Positions 32,052-40,886 are shown, counted from the first letter of the stretch. The stretch is DNA of 64,000 bases from Phycisphaerales bacterium (GCA_016742075.1 JACVCL010000001.1:220890-284889); one strand, 5' to 3'. The notes: generated by a model from the letters alone, not told the origin. A program made the numbers and translations.

Positions 32052-32309
32052 ATGACCGCGACGCCCGCCCCCAACCGCGAAGCGCGACTGGAGGCCGTCC
32101 TCCAAGCCGCGCTCCACCTGCTCGGCGCACGCCAAGACCACATGCTCACCATCGAGGAATGGACGGACCTCGCGCGGGCCGTCGCCGCGTGCCAGGAGCG
32201 GAAGACCGCCGAGTACCTGACCGACCATGACCTCGAGGACATCACCGAGCGCTACGCCCTCGAGTGGGACGAAGCGACCGACGGCCCGCTGCCGACCCTC
32301 GACGAGTGA
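32052..32309 (+). CDS. Small phage protein, unknown
   Basis: 85 aa, ATG with GGGAG upstream. Helical: ARLEAVLQAALHLLGARQ and TDLARAVAACQERK, acidic C-terminus. Last gene of the rightward run; it converges with the ParB-methyltransferase gene. Confidence 0.68.
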   Translation: MTATPAPNREARLEAVLQAALHLLGARQDHMLTIEEWTDLARAVAACQERKTAEYLTDHDLEDITERYALEWDEATDGPLPTLDE

Positions 32310-32317
32310 GGCGCACA

Positions 32318-33694
32318 TCACGCCTTGCTCCCAGCCGCGACACGGGTCGCGGCTTTCTCTTCGGCCACAGCGTTTGAGCTCACACGCTCCGCCTTGCGGC
32401 CCGTGAACTTCTCCCAGCGCTGCACGATGACATCGCAGTACAGCGGGTCCAGTTCCATCAGGAACGCCCGCCGCCCGGTCATCTCTGCGCCGATGAGCGT
32501 GCTGCCGCTCCCGCCGAACAGGTCGAGCACGTTTTCGCCCGGCCGCGACGAGTACTCGATCGCGCGGCGGGCGAGCTCCACCGGCTTCTCCGTGAGGTGG
32601 ACCATGCTCTGCGGGTTCACCTTCTTGATGCTCCACGTGTCGGGCACGTTGTTGGGACCGAAGAAGCGGTGCGCCGCGCCCTCCTTCCAGCCGTAGAAGC
32701 ACCACTCGTGGTTGCCCATGAAGTCCTTGCGCGTCAGGACCGGGTGCTCCTTGATCCAGATCACCGCCTGCGAGAAGTACAACTCCATCGCCTTGAGCAC
32801 TGGCGGGTAGTTCGCGCAGTTGGCGTAGCCGCCCCAGATGTAGAACCCGCCGCCGGGGATGAGCACGCGGGCGATGTTGCCGAACCACGCCGCGAGCAGG
32901 CGGTCGAACTCTTGGTCCGACACGAAGTCGTTCGCCAGCGGCCGGTCCTTGGCTCGGAGCTTCTTGTGCGTCGGCTTGGACTTCTCGGGGTAGCGGTGCA
33001 GGTCCGCCGACTGCTGGTCGCCGGCGCTGGCGTCCTTCCGCTGGGTCGCAGTGAACGACGACAGCCCGGCCGCGATGGCGTTGTTGCTCCGCGGCTCGAC
33101 CTTCACGTTGTACGGCGGATCGGTGTTCACGAGGTGGATCGGCTGGCCGTCGAGCAGCCGGTCCAGGTCCTCTGGCTTGCTGCTGTCACCGCACATCAGC
33201 CGGTGGTTGCCGAGCACCCAGATGTCGCCGGTGACCGTCGTCGCCGCGTCGGGCGGCGCGGGTACGTCGTCGGGGTCGACGAGCCCTTCGTTACCGGCGG
33301 GGGCCATGATCGCGGCGAGATCCTCGGCACTGAAACCCAGCAGCGCGAGATCGAAGTCGACGCCCTTCAGGTCGGCCAGCTCGATGGGCAGCAGTTCCAT
33401 GTCCCACGACGTCAGCGACGCGACCTTGTTGTCGGCGATGCGCAGCGCCTTGACCTGGTCGGGCGTCAGGTCGTCGGCGCGGATAGTCGGCACCTCCTTG
33501 AGCCCGAGCTTCCGCGCCGCGCGCAGCCGCGTGTGCCCGGCGATGATGACGCCGTCGGCGTCGATCAAGATCGGGATCTTGAAGCCGAAGGCCTCGATGC
33601 TCTTGGCGACGGCGTCGATGGCGGCGTCGCTGATGGTGCGGGGGTTGCGGTCGTATTCCTTGACTGCGTCGATGGGAAGCGTCTCGATGTTCAC
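32318..33694 (-). CDS. ParB-domain DNA methyltransferase
   Basis: 458 aa fusion. Residues 1-95 are ParB/Srx-like (IETLPIDAVKEYDRNPR, IIAGHTRLRAARKLG). The C-terminal part is a beta-class amino-methyltransferase: motif IV NTDPPYNV (about 190) precedes motif I LDLFGGSGSTLIGAE (about 392). Such phage ParB-methylases modify phage DNA, probably adenine, to escape restriction. GTG at 33694 has GGAG six bases upstream; sequence further upstream is not coding-like. Confidence 0.9.
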   Translation of the reverse strand: MNIETLPIDAVKEYDRNPRTISDAAIDAVAKSIEAFGFKIPILIDADGVIIAGHTRLRAARKLGLKEVPTIRADDLTPDQVKALRIADNKVASLTSWDMELLPIELADLKGVDFDLALLGFSAEDLAAIMAPAGNEGLVDPDDVPAPPDAATTVTGDIWVLGNHRLMCGDSSKPEDLDRLLDGQPIHLVNTDPPYNVKVEPRSNNAIAAGLSSFTATQRKDASAGDQQSADLHRYPEKSKPTHKKLRAKDRPLANDFVSDQEFDRLLAAWFGNIARVLIPGGGFYIWGGYANCANYPPVLKAMELYFSQAVIWIKEHPVLTRKDFMGNHEWCFYGWKEGAAHRFFGPNNVPDTWSIKKVNPQSMVHLTEKPVELARRAIEYSSRPGENVLDLFGGSGSTLIGAEMTGRRAFLMELDPLYCDVIVQRWEKFTGRKAERVSSNAVAEEKAATRVAAGSKA

Positions 33695-33849
33695 AGCGAT
33701 CTCCGTTCGGACGCGCGGCAACAAGCGCCTGCGCGTGGGGCGTCGGGCTGGCCCGCCGCACATGCGGCAGGTCCGGGGGGGTGGGGTTGGCTGGATCGCT
33801 CGGGCTGACGGGCCCGTCCGGGGGCGCTCAACGCCCCGACTCCCGCGCG

Positions 33850-34317
33850 CTACGCGCCCCGCCCGTTGGCCACGGGTCCGCCCACGTTGGCCCACGTCGC
33901 GTCCCTGGCGGGGAGGCGTACCGACGCCGCCACGGGGCTCCCCGGGGCCGGAATGCCGGGGTTCATACTCGGAGGGTGTTTGGGACCGTCGGGGTTTGGA
34001 GAGTCGTCACCCCCGCACCAGCCGACAACCTCTCGGCACATCGCGAGGAACTCCGCGTTGGTGAGCGCGTTCTTCGCACGGTTCACGTCTTTGTCGAGGA
34101 TCTGGGCGTTCTCGATAATGTGCTGGCCGCCGACGCGAACGGGCACGATGTGATCGAGGGCCGCTGACTCCGGAGTGAGGGGACGCCCGGAGAGTGCGCA
34201 CAGATACTGCTGGCGCTTCAGCAGCTCGAGGACTCCGGGGGCTGAGATCGGGGTGCATGTGGACGGTTGCGCTTGGGGATGTACCGACGCGTCGGCGTCA
34301 CCCTGGACGCTGCCCAC
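33850..34317 (-). CDS. HNH endonuclease
   Basis: The core reads LLKRQQYLCALSGRPLTP, ALDHIVPVRVGG, IENAQILDKDVNRAKN: the two-His/Asn HNH site, usually with a zinc knuckle of which CxxSG is degenerate here. HNH enzymes near terminases nick DNA for packaging; others are homing nucleases. The GTG start at 34317 is uncertain because the next gene upstream overlaps in another frame down to 34218. The C-terminal tail is Pro-rich. Confidence 0.75.
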   Translation of the reverse strand: MGSVQGDADASVHPQAQPSTCTPISAPGVLELLKRQQYLCALSGRPLTPESAALDHIVPVRVGGQHIIENAQILDKDVNRAKNALTNAEFLAMCREVVGWCGGDDSPNPDGPKHPPSMNPGIPAPGSPVAASVRLPARDATWANVGGPVANGRGA

Positions 34318-34586
34318 TTGTGCCACGCCGAGCGCGCTCCGTGCTGCAGTGCGGTGGTTGCGCTCTGCACCGCCAACAGGGCGAACACTTCCCATGTCGG
34401 ACGCCAACGTCTGGGACGCGGATACGTCGGCGGCTGGCTGAGTCGGATCTGCCAGCCGACCACCATGCTGTGGGCCGCGCGGGGCCACGGCGATGCCAGC
34501 ATCGCGCCGTTGCGAGCGTCCGCTCTGAGTTTGCTGGCCATCTGGCTGGCCGCCTTGCGCCACGCTTGTTGCATCAGTGCATCCAT
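34218..34586 (-). CDS. Small protein overlapping HNH gene
   Basis: 122 aa, MDALMQQAWRKAASQMASK ... HSMVVGWQIRLSQPP. Codons mostly end in G/C and the helical pattern is protein-like, so I prefer it to the competing frame over this stretch. It overlaps the HNH reading frame by about 100 bases. Function unknown. Confidence 0.55.
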   Translation of the reverse strand: MDALMQQAWRKAASQMASKLRADARNGAMLASPWPRAAHSMVVGWQIRLSQPPTYPRPRRWRPTWEVFALLAVQSATTALQHGARSAWHKWAASRVTPTRRYIPKRNRPHAPRSQPPESSSC

Positions 34587-34756
34587 GCATTCGCAGCCTC
34601 CACATGCGCTCGGACACTCGAAAGAAACTCTGTCCCGTCTCGCGGCTGTTCCCGCGGGCCAAGCCTCGCGTCCCCGCCCGGGAAGTACCTAACGCCATCC
34701 GTCGCCTGGCCGTTCGGCTTCGGGCTGTTGGGCTCGTGGTAGGCGCGGCCTTGCAC
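34574..34756 (-). CDS. Very small phage frame, uncertain
   Basis: 60 aa from GTG: VQGRAYHEPNSPKPNG ... EFLSSVRAHVEAANAW. Codon use is plausible and the end overlaps the next ATG by 13 bases, but there is no clear ribosome site. Confidence 0.35.
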   Translation of the reverse strand: MQGRAYHEPNSPKPNGQATDGVRYFPGGDARLGPREQPRDGTEFLSSVRAHVEAANAWMH

Positions 34757-34811
34757 GCGACCTGCATGGGCGCGGTGGGGCGGGAGGGGAGAAGTACATG
34801 ATGGAAGAGAG

Positions 34812-34913
34812 AGATCTTTCAATCTTTCAATACCTCCCTTCCGCCCGTGCGCGTGCCCACGCGTGCGCGTATCGCGTACGCGCGCGGTGAGTAGGTGAAA
34901 GATTGAAAGATCT
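34812..34913. repeat. 18-bp perfect inverted repeat around alternating GC tract
   Basis: Left arm AGATCTTTCAATCTTTCA (34812-34829) and its exact reverse complement (34896-34913) flank 66 bases. Each arm contains two direct copies of ATCTTTCA. The spacer, about 34845-34888, is an alternating purine-pyrimidine tract (CGCGTGCGCGTAT, CGCGTACGCGCGCG). The right arm ends four bases from the stop of the primase-helicase gene. Confidence 0.75.
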
Positions 34914-34916
34914 GGT

Positions 34917-37091
34917 TCAGGCAAGGGCGTACACCACCTTCGGCCGCGTCGAGGAGAATTCCTCTTCCTGCCGCAACTGCTGTGTTTCCAGGAGGTTGTC
35001 GATGACTTCCTGCCGCTCCCGCTGGGTCAGCCACTGCGTCTTGCGGCAGAGTTCACTGCGGGAGATCTTTCCACCCGCCTTGCGCACCACCCGCACGACG
35101 CGCTTCTGCCGAGCGTCGAAGACGCCGTCGGCGACCCATTCGTGGGCGATGTAGAGCATCCGCCGCGTGAGGTAGGCCGACAGGTCGCACGCCCAGCTGG
35201 CGGCGTTGGCGTCGATCACGGGCTTCTCGGCGTTCGCGGAGCAGGCGTAGATCAGCGCCAGGCGGCACGCCTTCTCCTCCGCGCGAGCCCACAGCGACCG
35301 CCCAGTCTCATCGGGCTTGCCCAGTTCGGCATCCACCGTTGAGGCGAGCGCATCGAACACCTCGCCCGCCTGCTGCGTCGTCTCGACCACGATCGGCTTG
35401 GGGTGCTCCTTGAAGAGGTTGCCTCCGGGCTGCTGCGCTCCCCACCATTCCGCCGCCTGCTTCAGAGGTTCGGGGACACTCAACGCCTTGGCCCGCTGCC
35501 GCGCTGGCGTCTCGGCCGACTCGAACACGAGCAAGCGCGCGATGAAACCGTCGCTGAGGCTGTCTGCGGTGAGAGACTCGAAGAAGTGCTCGGGGACGGT
35601 CGTGCCGTAGACGCTGACGCACGGCTGATCGACCACCTTGTTGCGCTTCTTGTCGGCGTAGGCCTTGCCGCGGAAGACCGTGTCGGCGCTGCTGTAGAGT
35701 TTCATCAGCGCCGTCAGCACGTTGAACAGGTGCGGGGCCTTCTTCGGGTCGCCGATGGTGCGCAGGAAGCGGCCGAACTCGTCGATCTGAAACAGGACCG
35801 CCGGCTCGGTCTCCACGGCGGTGATCAGCCCTGCGTCAGACGCCAGGTCCTCGTTGCCCTCGTGCGCGACCAGGTCGGCGGCGAAGAGGATGTTCTTGTT
35901 GACCTTGCGGGCGTTGTCCTTACCAGCCCCGGAGGGTGCGACGCCGACGCAGTAGACGTTGGTCCGGTTGCCTCGCTCGTCGCGCACCTTGCGGGCCGCG
36001 AGGACTGCCTGAAGGCAGATGGCAGCCGCGAGTGCGAGCACCGGCTGTGGGCGCGTCGCCGTGGCGAGGTTGTACGCCACTACCTGCTCGATAAAGCCGG
36101 GGACGTGGAGAAGATGGTCGGGGAACGCCCCCGGATCTGGCGGACGCTCCGAGCGGGGCCGATCGACGACAGCACGCCGCGACCCAGGGTTGAATCCAGA
36201 CAGATCAACGTCGCTGGCTTCGGCGGGGCCTGCGTCGCGCAGCCATCCGTACGGACGATCGTGCGGCTTGCTCGCCGCATCGCTGAGCTTGTGCCGAAGT
36301 TCCTTCTCCGACCACGGGGGCTGGCATCGAGGGTTGTACCGATCCCACAGCAGGTTGAACGCAGCGTCCGGGTCGAGCCCAAACCCGTGGACCATCGCCG
36401 TGGCCGCCGCGTAGGTCTGGCTGTGTCCGCCCGAGCCAGAGATCGCTGGTGGGATGCGGTCGAGATAGGCCGCCGCGCGGCGGAGCATCGTGTCGACCGC
36501 TGTGAAACGATCGTTTCCTAGCGAAGGCGGCTGTGAAACGATCGTTTCTTTGCGCCCGTGCCGGGCCTCGGTCACGGCCTCGGCCAGCGCCGCGACGGCG
36601 GCGGCCAGTTCCCCGGCTTCAACCACTGCTGGCTCGCCGTCGAGCGGGTCGTACGGCTCCCCGCTGGGATGGATGCTCGGGCCGACGACCGTCTGCGCTC
36701 CGGTGCTGCGGAGCTCGACGATCATCTTCTTCGACACGGGGTCCTGGTGTTTGCGGGTTTTGATCCCCTCGCACACGTACCACCAGTGCGACGCGGGTTT
36801 GCCCGGCCGTCCGGACATCGCGCCCGTCGGCGGCAGGAACTTGGGCGCGAGCGCTACCGCCTCCTCGCAGTCGAGGTCGACGTCCACGAGCCACCCGCTC
36901 GGCTCGCCGAGAAGCACGCCGATGTTGCCGGTGCCGTTGAAGTGCGCCGGCAGGTCGCTCTCGGATAGGCGCAGGTCCGTCCACCCCTTGAGCACGGGGA
37001 TCTTCTTCCGCGCGGGCACGGGGATGACCGCGTACCCGCGGGAGAGGTACGTGCGAGCCGACTCGAGCAGGATGGAGGGGCCATCGCTCAT
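34917..37091 (-). CDS. Prim-Pol / DUF3987-type primase-helicase
   Basis: 724 aa. The first about 165 residues are a bifunctional primase-polymerase domain: YAVIPVPARKKIPVLKGW, metal site VDVDLDCEEA (about 66), SHWWYV and ELRSTGAQTVVGPSIH. A linker is followed by a DUF3987-like ATPase with Walker A GVAPSGAGKDN (about 382) and Walker B VLFQIDEFGRF (about 430). It would start and unwind the phage replication fork. Start codon overlaps the helicase stop as TAATG. The twin palindromes at 36499-36548 lie inside this gene, in the linker. Confidence 0.9.
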   Translation of the reverse strand: MSDGPSILLESARTYLSRGYAVIPVPARKKIPVLKGWTDLRLSESDLPAHFNGTGNIGVLLGEPSGWLVDVDLDCEEAVALAPKFLPPTGAMSGRPGKPASHWWYVCEGIKTRKHQDPVSKKMIVELRSTGAQTVVGPSIHPSGEPYDPLDGEPAVVEAGELAAAVAALAEAVTEARHGRKETIVSQPPSLGNDRFTAVDTMLRRAAAYLDRIPPAISGSGGHSQTYAAATAMVHGFGLDPDAAFNLLWDRYNPRCQPPWSEKELRHKLSDAASKPHDRPYGWLRDAGPAEASDVDLSGFNPGSRRAVVDRPRSERPPDPGAFPDHLLHVPGFIEQVVAYNLATATRPQPVLALAAAICLQAVLAARKVRDERGNRTNVYCVGVAPSGAGKDNARKVNKNILFAADLVAHEGNEDLASDAGLITAVETEPAVLFQIDEFGRFLRTIGDPKKAPHLFNVLTALMKLYSSADTVFRGKAYADKKRNKVVDQPCVSVYGTTVPEHFFESLTADSLSDGFIARLLVFESAETPARQRAKALSVPEPLKQAAEWWGAQQPGGNLFKEHPKPIVVETTQQAGEVFDALASTVDAELGKPDETGRSLWARAEEKACRLALIYACSANAEKPVIDANAASWACDLSAYLTRRMLYIAHEWVADGVFDARQKRVVRVVRKAGGKISRSELCRKTQWLTQRERQEVIDNLLETQQLRQEEEFSSTRPKVVYALA
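36499..36548. repeat. Twin 14-bp palindromes within primase gene
   Basis: GCTGTGAAACGATCGTTTC occurs twice, at 36499-36517 and 36530-36548, exactly 31 bp apart. Each contains the perfect palindrome GAAACGATCGTTTC. As 31 is not a multiple of three, the copies are read in different frames (KETIVS and GNDRF), so selection acts on DNA rather than protein. Candidate origin or operator site. Confidence 0.75.
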
Positions 37092-38782
37092 TAGAAGGGA
37101 ATCTCGTCCTCAGGGATGCCGTACGTCATGCCCGCGGGTTCCGGCGGCCGGTCCGGTAGGCCTTCTTCGCTGTCCAGCCGCGGCGGCTTGTCGCCCAGCG
37201 CGTGCTGAGTGACGCGCTCGAACTGGTCGCCGGCCTTCTTCTCGACGGTGATCGAGAGCGTCGGCGCGAGCGCCCCGGCCTTGGCCATCTCGACCGCTTC
37301 CTCAGTGCCGCCGGGCACGGGCTCAACCGAGCGGGCACGCCACCAGGCCTCGGCCTTGGTCCGCGCGTACCCCGTGTGGTCGAAGCAGACCCACTCGCGG
37401 AAGTAGCGGTTGAATCCGACGCGATACTCGACGCGCATCGTCAGCGGCGCGGAGGGGTCGCTGCGCTTGGAGTGCACGTGGTACGTCGTCTCGCTGACGC
37501 GGTGCTCCTCGCACGTGGTCTGGCCGCTGAGGATGCCTTCGGTGCTGGCCTTCGCCTCGTGCTGCTGCCTGTTCGGCTCGGGGAACTGGTGGCCGCACTG
37601 CGGGCACGTCTGGTAGCCCGCCGCCATGAGGGCCTGGCAGTTCGGGCACTCCTTGGCGGGCGCTTCGCCCTCGCCGCGATCGTCGGTGGCGATGCGGATC
37701 GCGTCAACCGGGCCGTGGCGCAGCACGTTGCCGCCGAAGTCCAACACGAGGCAGTCGCTCTTGCCCGGGTGGAGGCGGAAGCCCCGGCCCACCATCTGGT
37801 AGTACAGGCCCGGAGACATGGTCGGCCGCACGGCCGCCACGCAATCGATGTGCGGGGCGTCGAACCCGGTCGTCAGCACGTTCACGTTGCACAGGTACTT
37901 GAGTTCGCCCGCGCGGAAGCGCCCGAGGATCGCTGCACGCACGCCGTCGGGCGTGTCGCCGGTGACGAAGCCGCACTCGATGCCGTGCTTGGCTTTGAGC
38001 ACATCCACGATGTGCTGCCCGTGGCGAATACCCGACGAGAAGATCAGCGTGGCGCTGCGGTCCTTGGTGTGCTGGGCGATCTCGGCGCACGCGCCCTCGA
38101 CCAGACCCGCTTTGTCCATGAGGTCCTCGACCTCGCTGGCGACGAACTCGCCGGCGCGGACGTGTAGGTCGTCGGTGCTGATCTTCTGCAGGCCCGCTTT
38201 GGTCTTGAGCGGCGACAGGAATCCCTGCACGATGAGCTCGCGGACGCCGACCTCGTAGCAGACGTGGTTGAGAATGTTCTCTGGGGCGCAGATCGAGCCG
38301 GACTTCATGCGGTACGGCGTGGCGGTCAGCCCGATGATGCGGACGTTGGGGTTCACCACTTTCGCGTCAGCGATGAACTGGCGGTACATCCCGTCGTCCT
38401 CGGCGGGGACCATGTGGGCCTCATCGACGATGATCAGATCGACGGGCCCTAGGTCGCAGGCCTTCTTCCAGATGCTCTGGATGCCCGCGACCGTGACGGC
38501 GTAGCCGAGGTCCTTGCGCTTCAGGCCCGCCGAGTAGATGCCCATCGGCACGTCGGGCGCGATGACGCGGAGCTTGTCGGCCGCCTGCTCCAGCAGTTCC
38601 TTGACGTGGGCCAGCAGTACCACGCGCCCGCCCCAGTGTCCGACGGCATCGCGGCAGATGGTGGCGATCACCGGCGTCTTGCCCCCGCCGGTCGGGATGA
38701 CCACGCAGGGGTTATCGTCGCGGGTCCGCAGGTGCTCGTACACCGCGGCGATGGCTTCGGATTGATAGGGTCGAAGGTTCAT
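37091..38782 (-). CDS. Superfamily 2 DEAH helicase with zinc ribbon
   Basis: 563 aa. LRPYQSEAIAAVYEHL (Q-like region), Walker A IPTGGGKTPV (about 30), DEAH in IIVDEAHMV (about 120), LTATPYR, and the motif V/VI region LTTGFDAPHIDCV, YYQMVGRGFRLHPG. A zinc ribbon CPNCQAL ... CPQCGHQFP (about 378-402) precedes a DUF3310-like beta tail. Related helicases occur in phage replication modules. ATG overlaps the RusA stop (ATGA). Confidence 0.9.
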   Translation of the reverse strand: MNLRPYQSEAIAAVYEHLRTRDDNPCVVIPTGGGKTPVIATICRDAVGHWGGRVVLLAHVKELLEQAADKLRVIAPDVPMGIYSAGLKRKDLGYAVTVAGIQSIWKKACDLGPVDLIIVDEAHMVPAEDDGMYRQFIADAKVVNPNVRIIGLTATPYRMKSGSICAPENILNHVCYEVGVRELIVQGFLSPLKTKAGLQKISTDDLHVRAGEFVASEVEDLMDKAGLVEGACAEIAQHTKDRSATLIFSSGIRHGQHIVDVLKAKHGIECGFVTGDTPDGVRAAILGRFRAGELKYLCNVNVLTTGFDAPHIDCVAAVRPTMSPGLYYQMVGRGFRLHPGKSDCLVLDFGGNVLRHGPVDAIRIATDDRGEGEAPAKECPNCQALMAAGYQTCPQCGHQFPEPNRQQHEAKASTEGILSGQTTCEEHRVSETTYHVHSKRSDPSAPLTMRVEYRVGFNRYFREWVCFDHTGYARTKAEAWWRARSVEPVPGGTEEAVEMAKAGALAPTLSITVEKKAGDQFERVTQHALGDKPPRLDSEEGLPDRPPEPAGMTYGIPEDEIPF

Positions 38783-39141
38783 GGGTTGATTTGCGTGATT
38801 TCCACCAGCACTTTGCCGCCCGGCGTCACCGAGCCGCGCTCAACAACCAGCCGATCGATCTGTGAGTCGTCGCTATAGGCCCCGCCTTTGGCGAGCGCAT
38901 CGAGCAGTGCCTTCTGAACGTTGTCCAGGTCGCGTCGGCGGTTGTCGGGCGGGCAGACGGTGACACGCACCTCCAGCCGACCGTTCATCCGCACCACACG
39001 CATCACCGCGAGGGCGGCGCACACGCTCGCGCGGTAGCGCCGCCCCTCGCGGCTCAGCACGGTCCTGGAGCCCATCCGTCGCCAGATGTGGTTCACACTG
39101 GGCGGGTACGGGAGCTCGAGGACGCGACCAGATGGACTCAG
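38779..39141 (-). CDS. rusA: RusA-type Holliday junction resolvase
   Basis: The core PPDNRRRDLDNVQKALLDAL with GAYSDDSQIDRL carries the RusA acidic site; RusA cuts four-way junctions late in phage replication. The family start LPYPPSVNHIW lies upstream of the first GTG (39096), and no ATG/GTG/TTG precedes it in frame. A CTG at 39141 overlaps the previous stop as CTGA, the same geometry as ATGA/GTGA elsewhere in this block, so I place the start there (120 aa). Beginning at 39096 would delete the first strand. Confidence 0.8.
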   Translation of the reverse strand: MSPSGRVLELPYPPSVNHIWRRMGSRTVLSREGRRYRASVCAALAVMRVVRMNGRLEVRVTVCPPDNRRRDLDNVQKALLDALAKGGAYSDDSQIDRLVVERGSVTPGGKVLVEITQINP

Positions 39142-39608
39142 CGCTTCCAGGGCGGAGTGCTCCCCGGGCCGACGCCGACGGGAGCGCGGCCGCTCACCGG
39201 CGAACCGCCGCCGCCCTTCTTGGCGTAGCCCTTGATGACGTTGGTGAACTCACCGTTGTCGTCGCGCTTCTTCAGCCCGACGTTGATCTCCAAGGGGACG
39301 TTGTGGAGCTCGACCGAGTCCTTGGGCTGCATGACGCCGATCGCGCGGCAGATGGCCGAGAGCTCGCCGCGGGCGATCTTGACGGTCATCTCGCTCTTGT
39401 TCTCCAGGTTGAGACGGGCCCAGACCAGTCGGCCCTTGAACTCGCCGTCGATGATCTGGAACGTGAGCTGCAGGTACTTGCCGCCGCCGGTCTTCGTCGG
39501 CTTGAGTTCCGACTCGGAGATGACGGCGACGTACTTGCCAGCGGGGAGCGGATCGAGCGCGACGGACGGGTCAACCTGGTTTGCATCAAAATTGTTCAGC
39601 GTGGCCAT
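39138..39608 (-). CDS. DUF669 single-strand-binding-type protein
   Basis: 156 aa. MATLNNFDANQVDPSVALDP, LPAGKYVAVISESELKPTK and the RLVWARLNLENKSE strand fit DUF669, found in phage recombination modules next to RecA-like ATPases. Gly/Pro-rich C-terminus as in SSB-like tails. AAGGA upstream of ATG. Confidence 0.82.
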   Translation of the reverse strand: MATLNNFDANQVDPSVALDPLPAGKYVAVISESELKPTKTGGGKYLQLTFQIIDGEFKGRLVWARLNLENKSEMTVKIARGELSAICRAIGVMQPKDSVELHNVPLEINVGLKKRDDNGEFTNVIKGYAKKGGGGSPVSGRAPVGVGPGSTPPWKR

Positions 39609-39666
39609 GAGTCAGTTCCTTTGGGGTGGGTGACGGGCGGGTGGGAGAGGACGGCGGTGACGGCGC

Positions 39667-40491
39667 TCAGGCCGAGCTGGCGGTGTCGGAGGTGGTGGCG
39701 GGTGGTGCGGTGTCAGCGAAGGGGTTCTCGCCGCGTGCGAACGCGCCGTATACGCGGTAGTCCAGCGGGATCTCCTCGGGCAGACCCAGGCGGTTCTTGG
39801 CAACGTGCGCGGGGCGCTCGACGGTGCGGATGATCCGCTCGCCGGTGGACACGCCGTTGTGCTTGGCTTTGTTGAACCCTTCGTCGACCTTGACGGTGTG
39901 GACCCTGTAGGTGGCGAAGAGCACCTCGTCGGCCCACTCCTGCACCAGCGCCGAGGCGAGCTTGTGCAGACGCGGCGAGTAGCGGTCGTACGGCACCGTC
40001 TCGGGGTTCTCGAACTTCTCGATCTTGGCATGGGCGATGAGCACCACCGTCATGCCGCGGTCGCTGCGGAGCGCGTCGAGCGCCCCAAGCACCGAGCGCC
40101 ACTTGTCGATGGCGAATGAGAAGCCCTTGGCGTAGCCGATCTTCTCGATGTTCTCGACGTTCTCGTCGGCGCACACCTCGGCCCAGATCAAGCGCTCGAG
40201 CCAGTCCAGGCTGTCAATGACGACGGTGCGGTAATCGTGATCGCCCGAGTACAACGACTCGAGCGCCGCCATCACTTCGCCGAGGCTGCGGGCGAGCGGG
40301 AACGACTCGCAGTCGATGTCCGCCAGGCCGTCCTCGGTGGGGACGAAGATGGGCTTCTCGGCCATCGCACCGAAGGTGCTCTTGCCGATGCCGTGCGTGC
40401 CATACAGCATCACGCGGCGCGGGCGGGACTTGCGGCCCTTGCTGATCTGGTTCATGAGGGTGTGGGGATTGGCGATCGCGGTTGCGGGCAT
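39667..40491 (-). CDS. RecA-like phage recombination ATPase (Sak4-like)
   Basis: 274 aa with Walker A YGTHGIGKST (about 33), Walker B TVVIDSLDWLE (about 90) and VVLIAHAKIEKF sensor strand. Sak4-like/AAA_24 ATPases promote single-strand annealing with the SSB-type partner encoded next door. ATG with GGAG five bases upstream; the frame runs on upstream but without coding character. Confidence 0.85.
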   Translation of the reverse strand: MPATAIANPHTLMNQISKGRKSRPRRVMLYGTHGIGKSTFGAMAEKPIFVPTEDGLADIDCESFPLARSLGEVMAALESLYSGDHDYRTVVIDSLDWLERLIWAEVCADENVENIEKIGYAKGFSFAIDKWRSVLGALDALRSDRGMTVVLIAHAKIEKFENPETVPYDRYSPRLHKLASALVQEWADEVLFATYRVHTVKVDEGFNKAKHNGVSTGERIIRTVERPAHVAKNRLGLPEEIPLDYRVYGAFARGENPFADTAPPATTSDTASSA

Positions 40492-40589
40492 GGGATCTCC
40501 GTGCTTGGGGAATGAGGGATCGAGGTCGTGGGGCCAGATCTCGCGGGTGAACGCACCTTGGCCGAGGCGGACGAGGGGGAGTGCGGGAG

Positions 40590-40886
40590 TCACGCGGCAG
40601 CCGCCGCGGGCTCGGCGGACGGCTCGCGGCGAATGCGGAACGCCTCGCGGCCGAACTCGTGCGTCAGCAGGGACGTGAAGATCTGCACGACGTGGTCGAG
40701 GGTGACACCGCGCCCGCTCACATGGATCTCTGAGCGAACGGGGTCAACCGAGTACGCCACGTCGGTTCGGACCTTGGCGTCGCCGTGCAGGCCCTCGGCC
40801 GCCAACAGCGACAGGCCGAGCGTGCCCTGCGCATCAGCGACGTCCACGTCAGCCGCGAACTGAAACCTGAACTGAGTGTCTCGCAT
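40590..40886 (-). CDS. Small phage protein, unknown
   Basis: 98 aa. MRDTQFRFQFAADVDVAD then VAYSVDPVRSEIHVSGRG and FTSLLTHEFGREAFRI; an alpha/beta pattern without known family. GGAG nine bases upstream. It heads the replication block downstream of element copy B. Confidence 0.7.
   Translation of the reverse strand: MRDTQFRFQFAADVDVADAQGTLGLSLLAAEGLHGDAKVRTDVAYSVDPVRSEIHVSGRGVTLDHVVQIFTSLLTHEFGREAFRIRREPSAEPAAAAA

Noticed and set aside
30012..32888. 958-aa minus-strand frame
   Set aside because: Runs antisense across five small genes and the methylase; the plus-strand genes each have ribosome sites, and the long frame's translation is low complexity.
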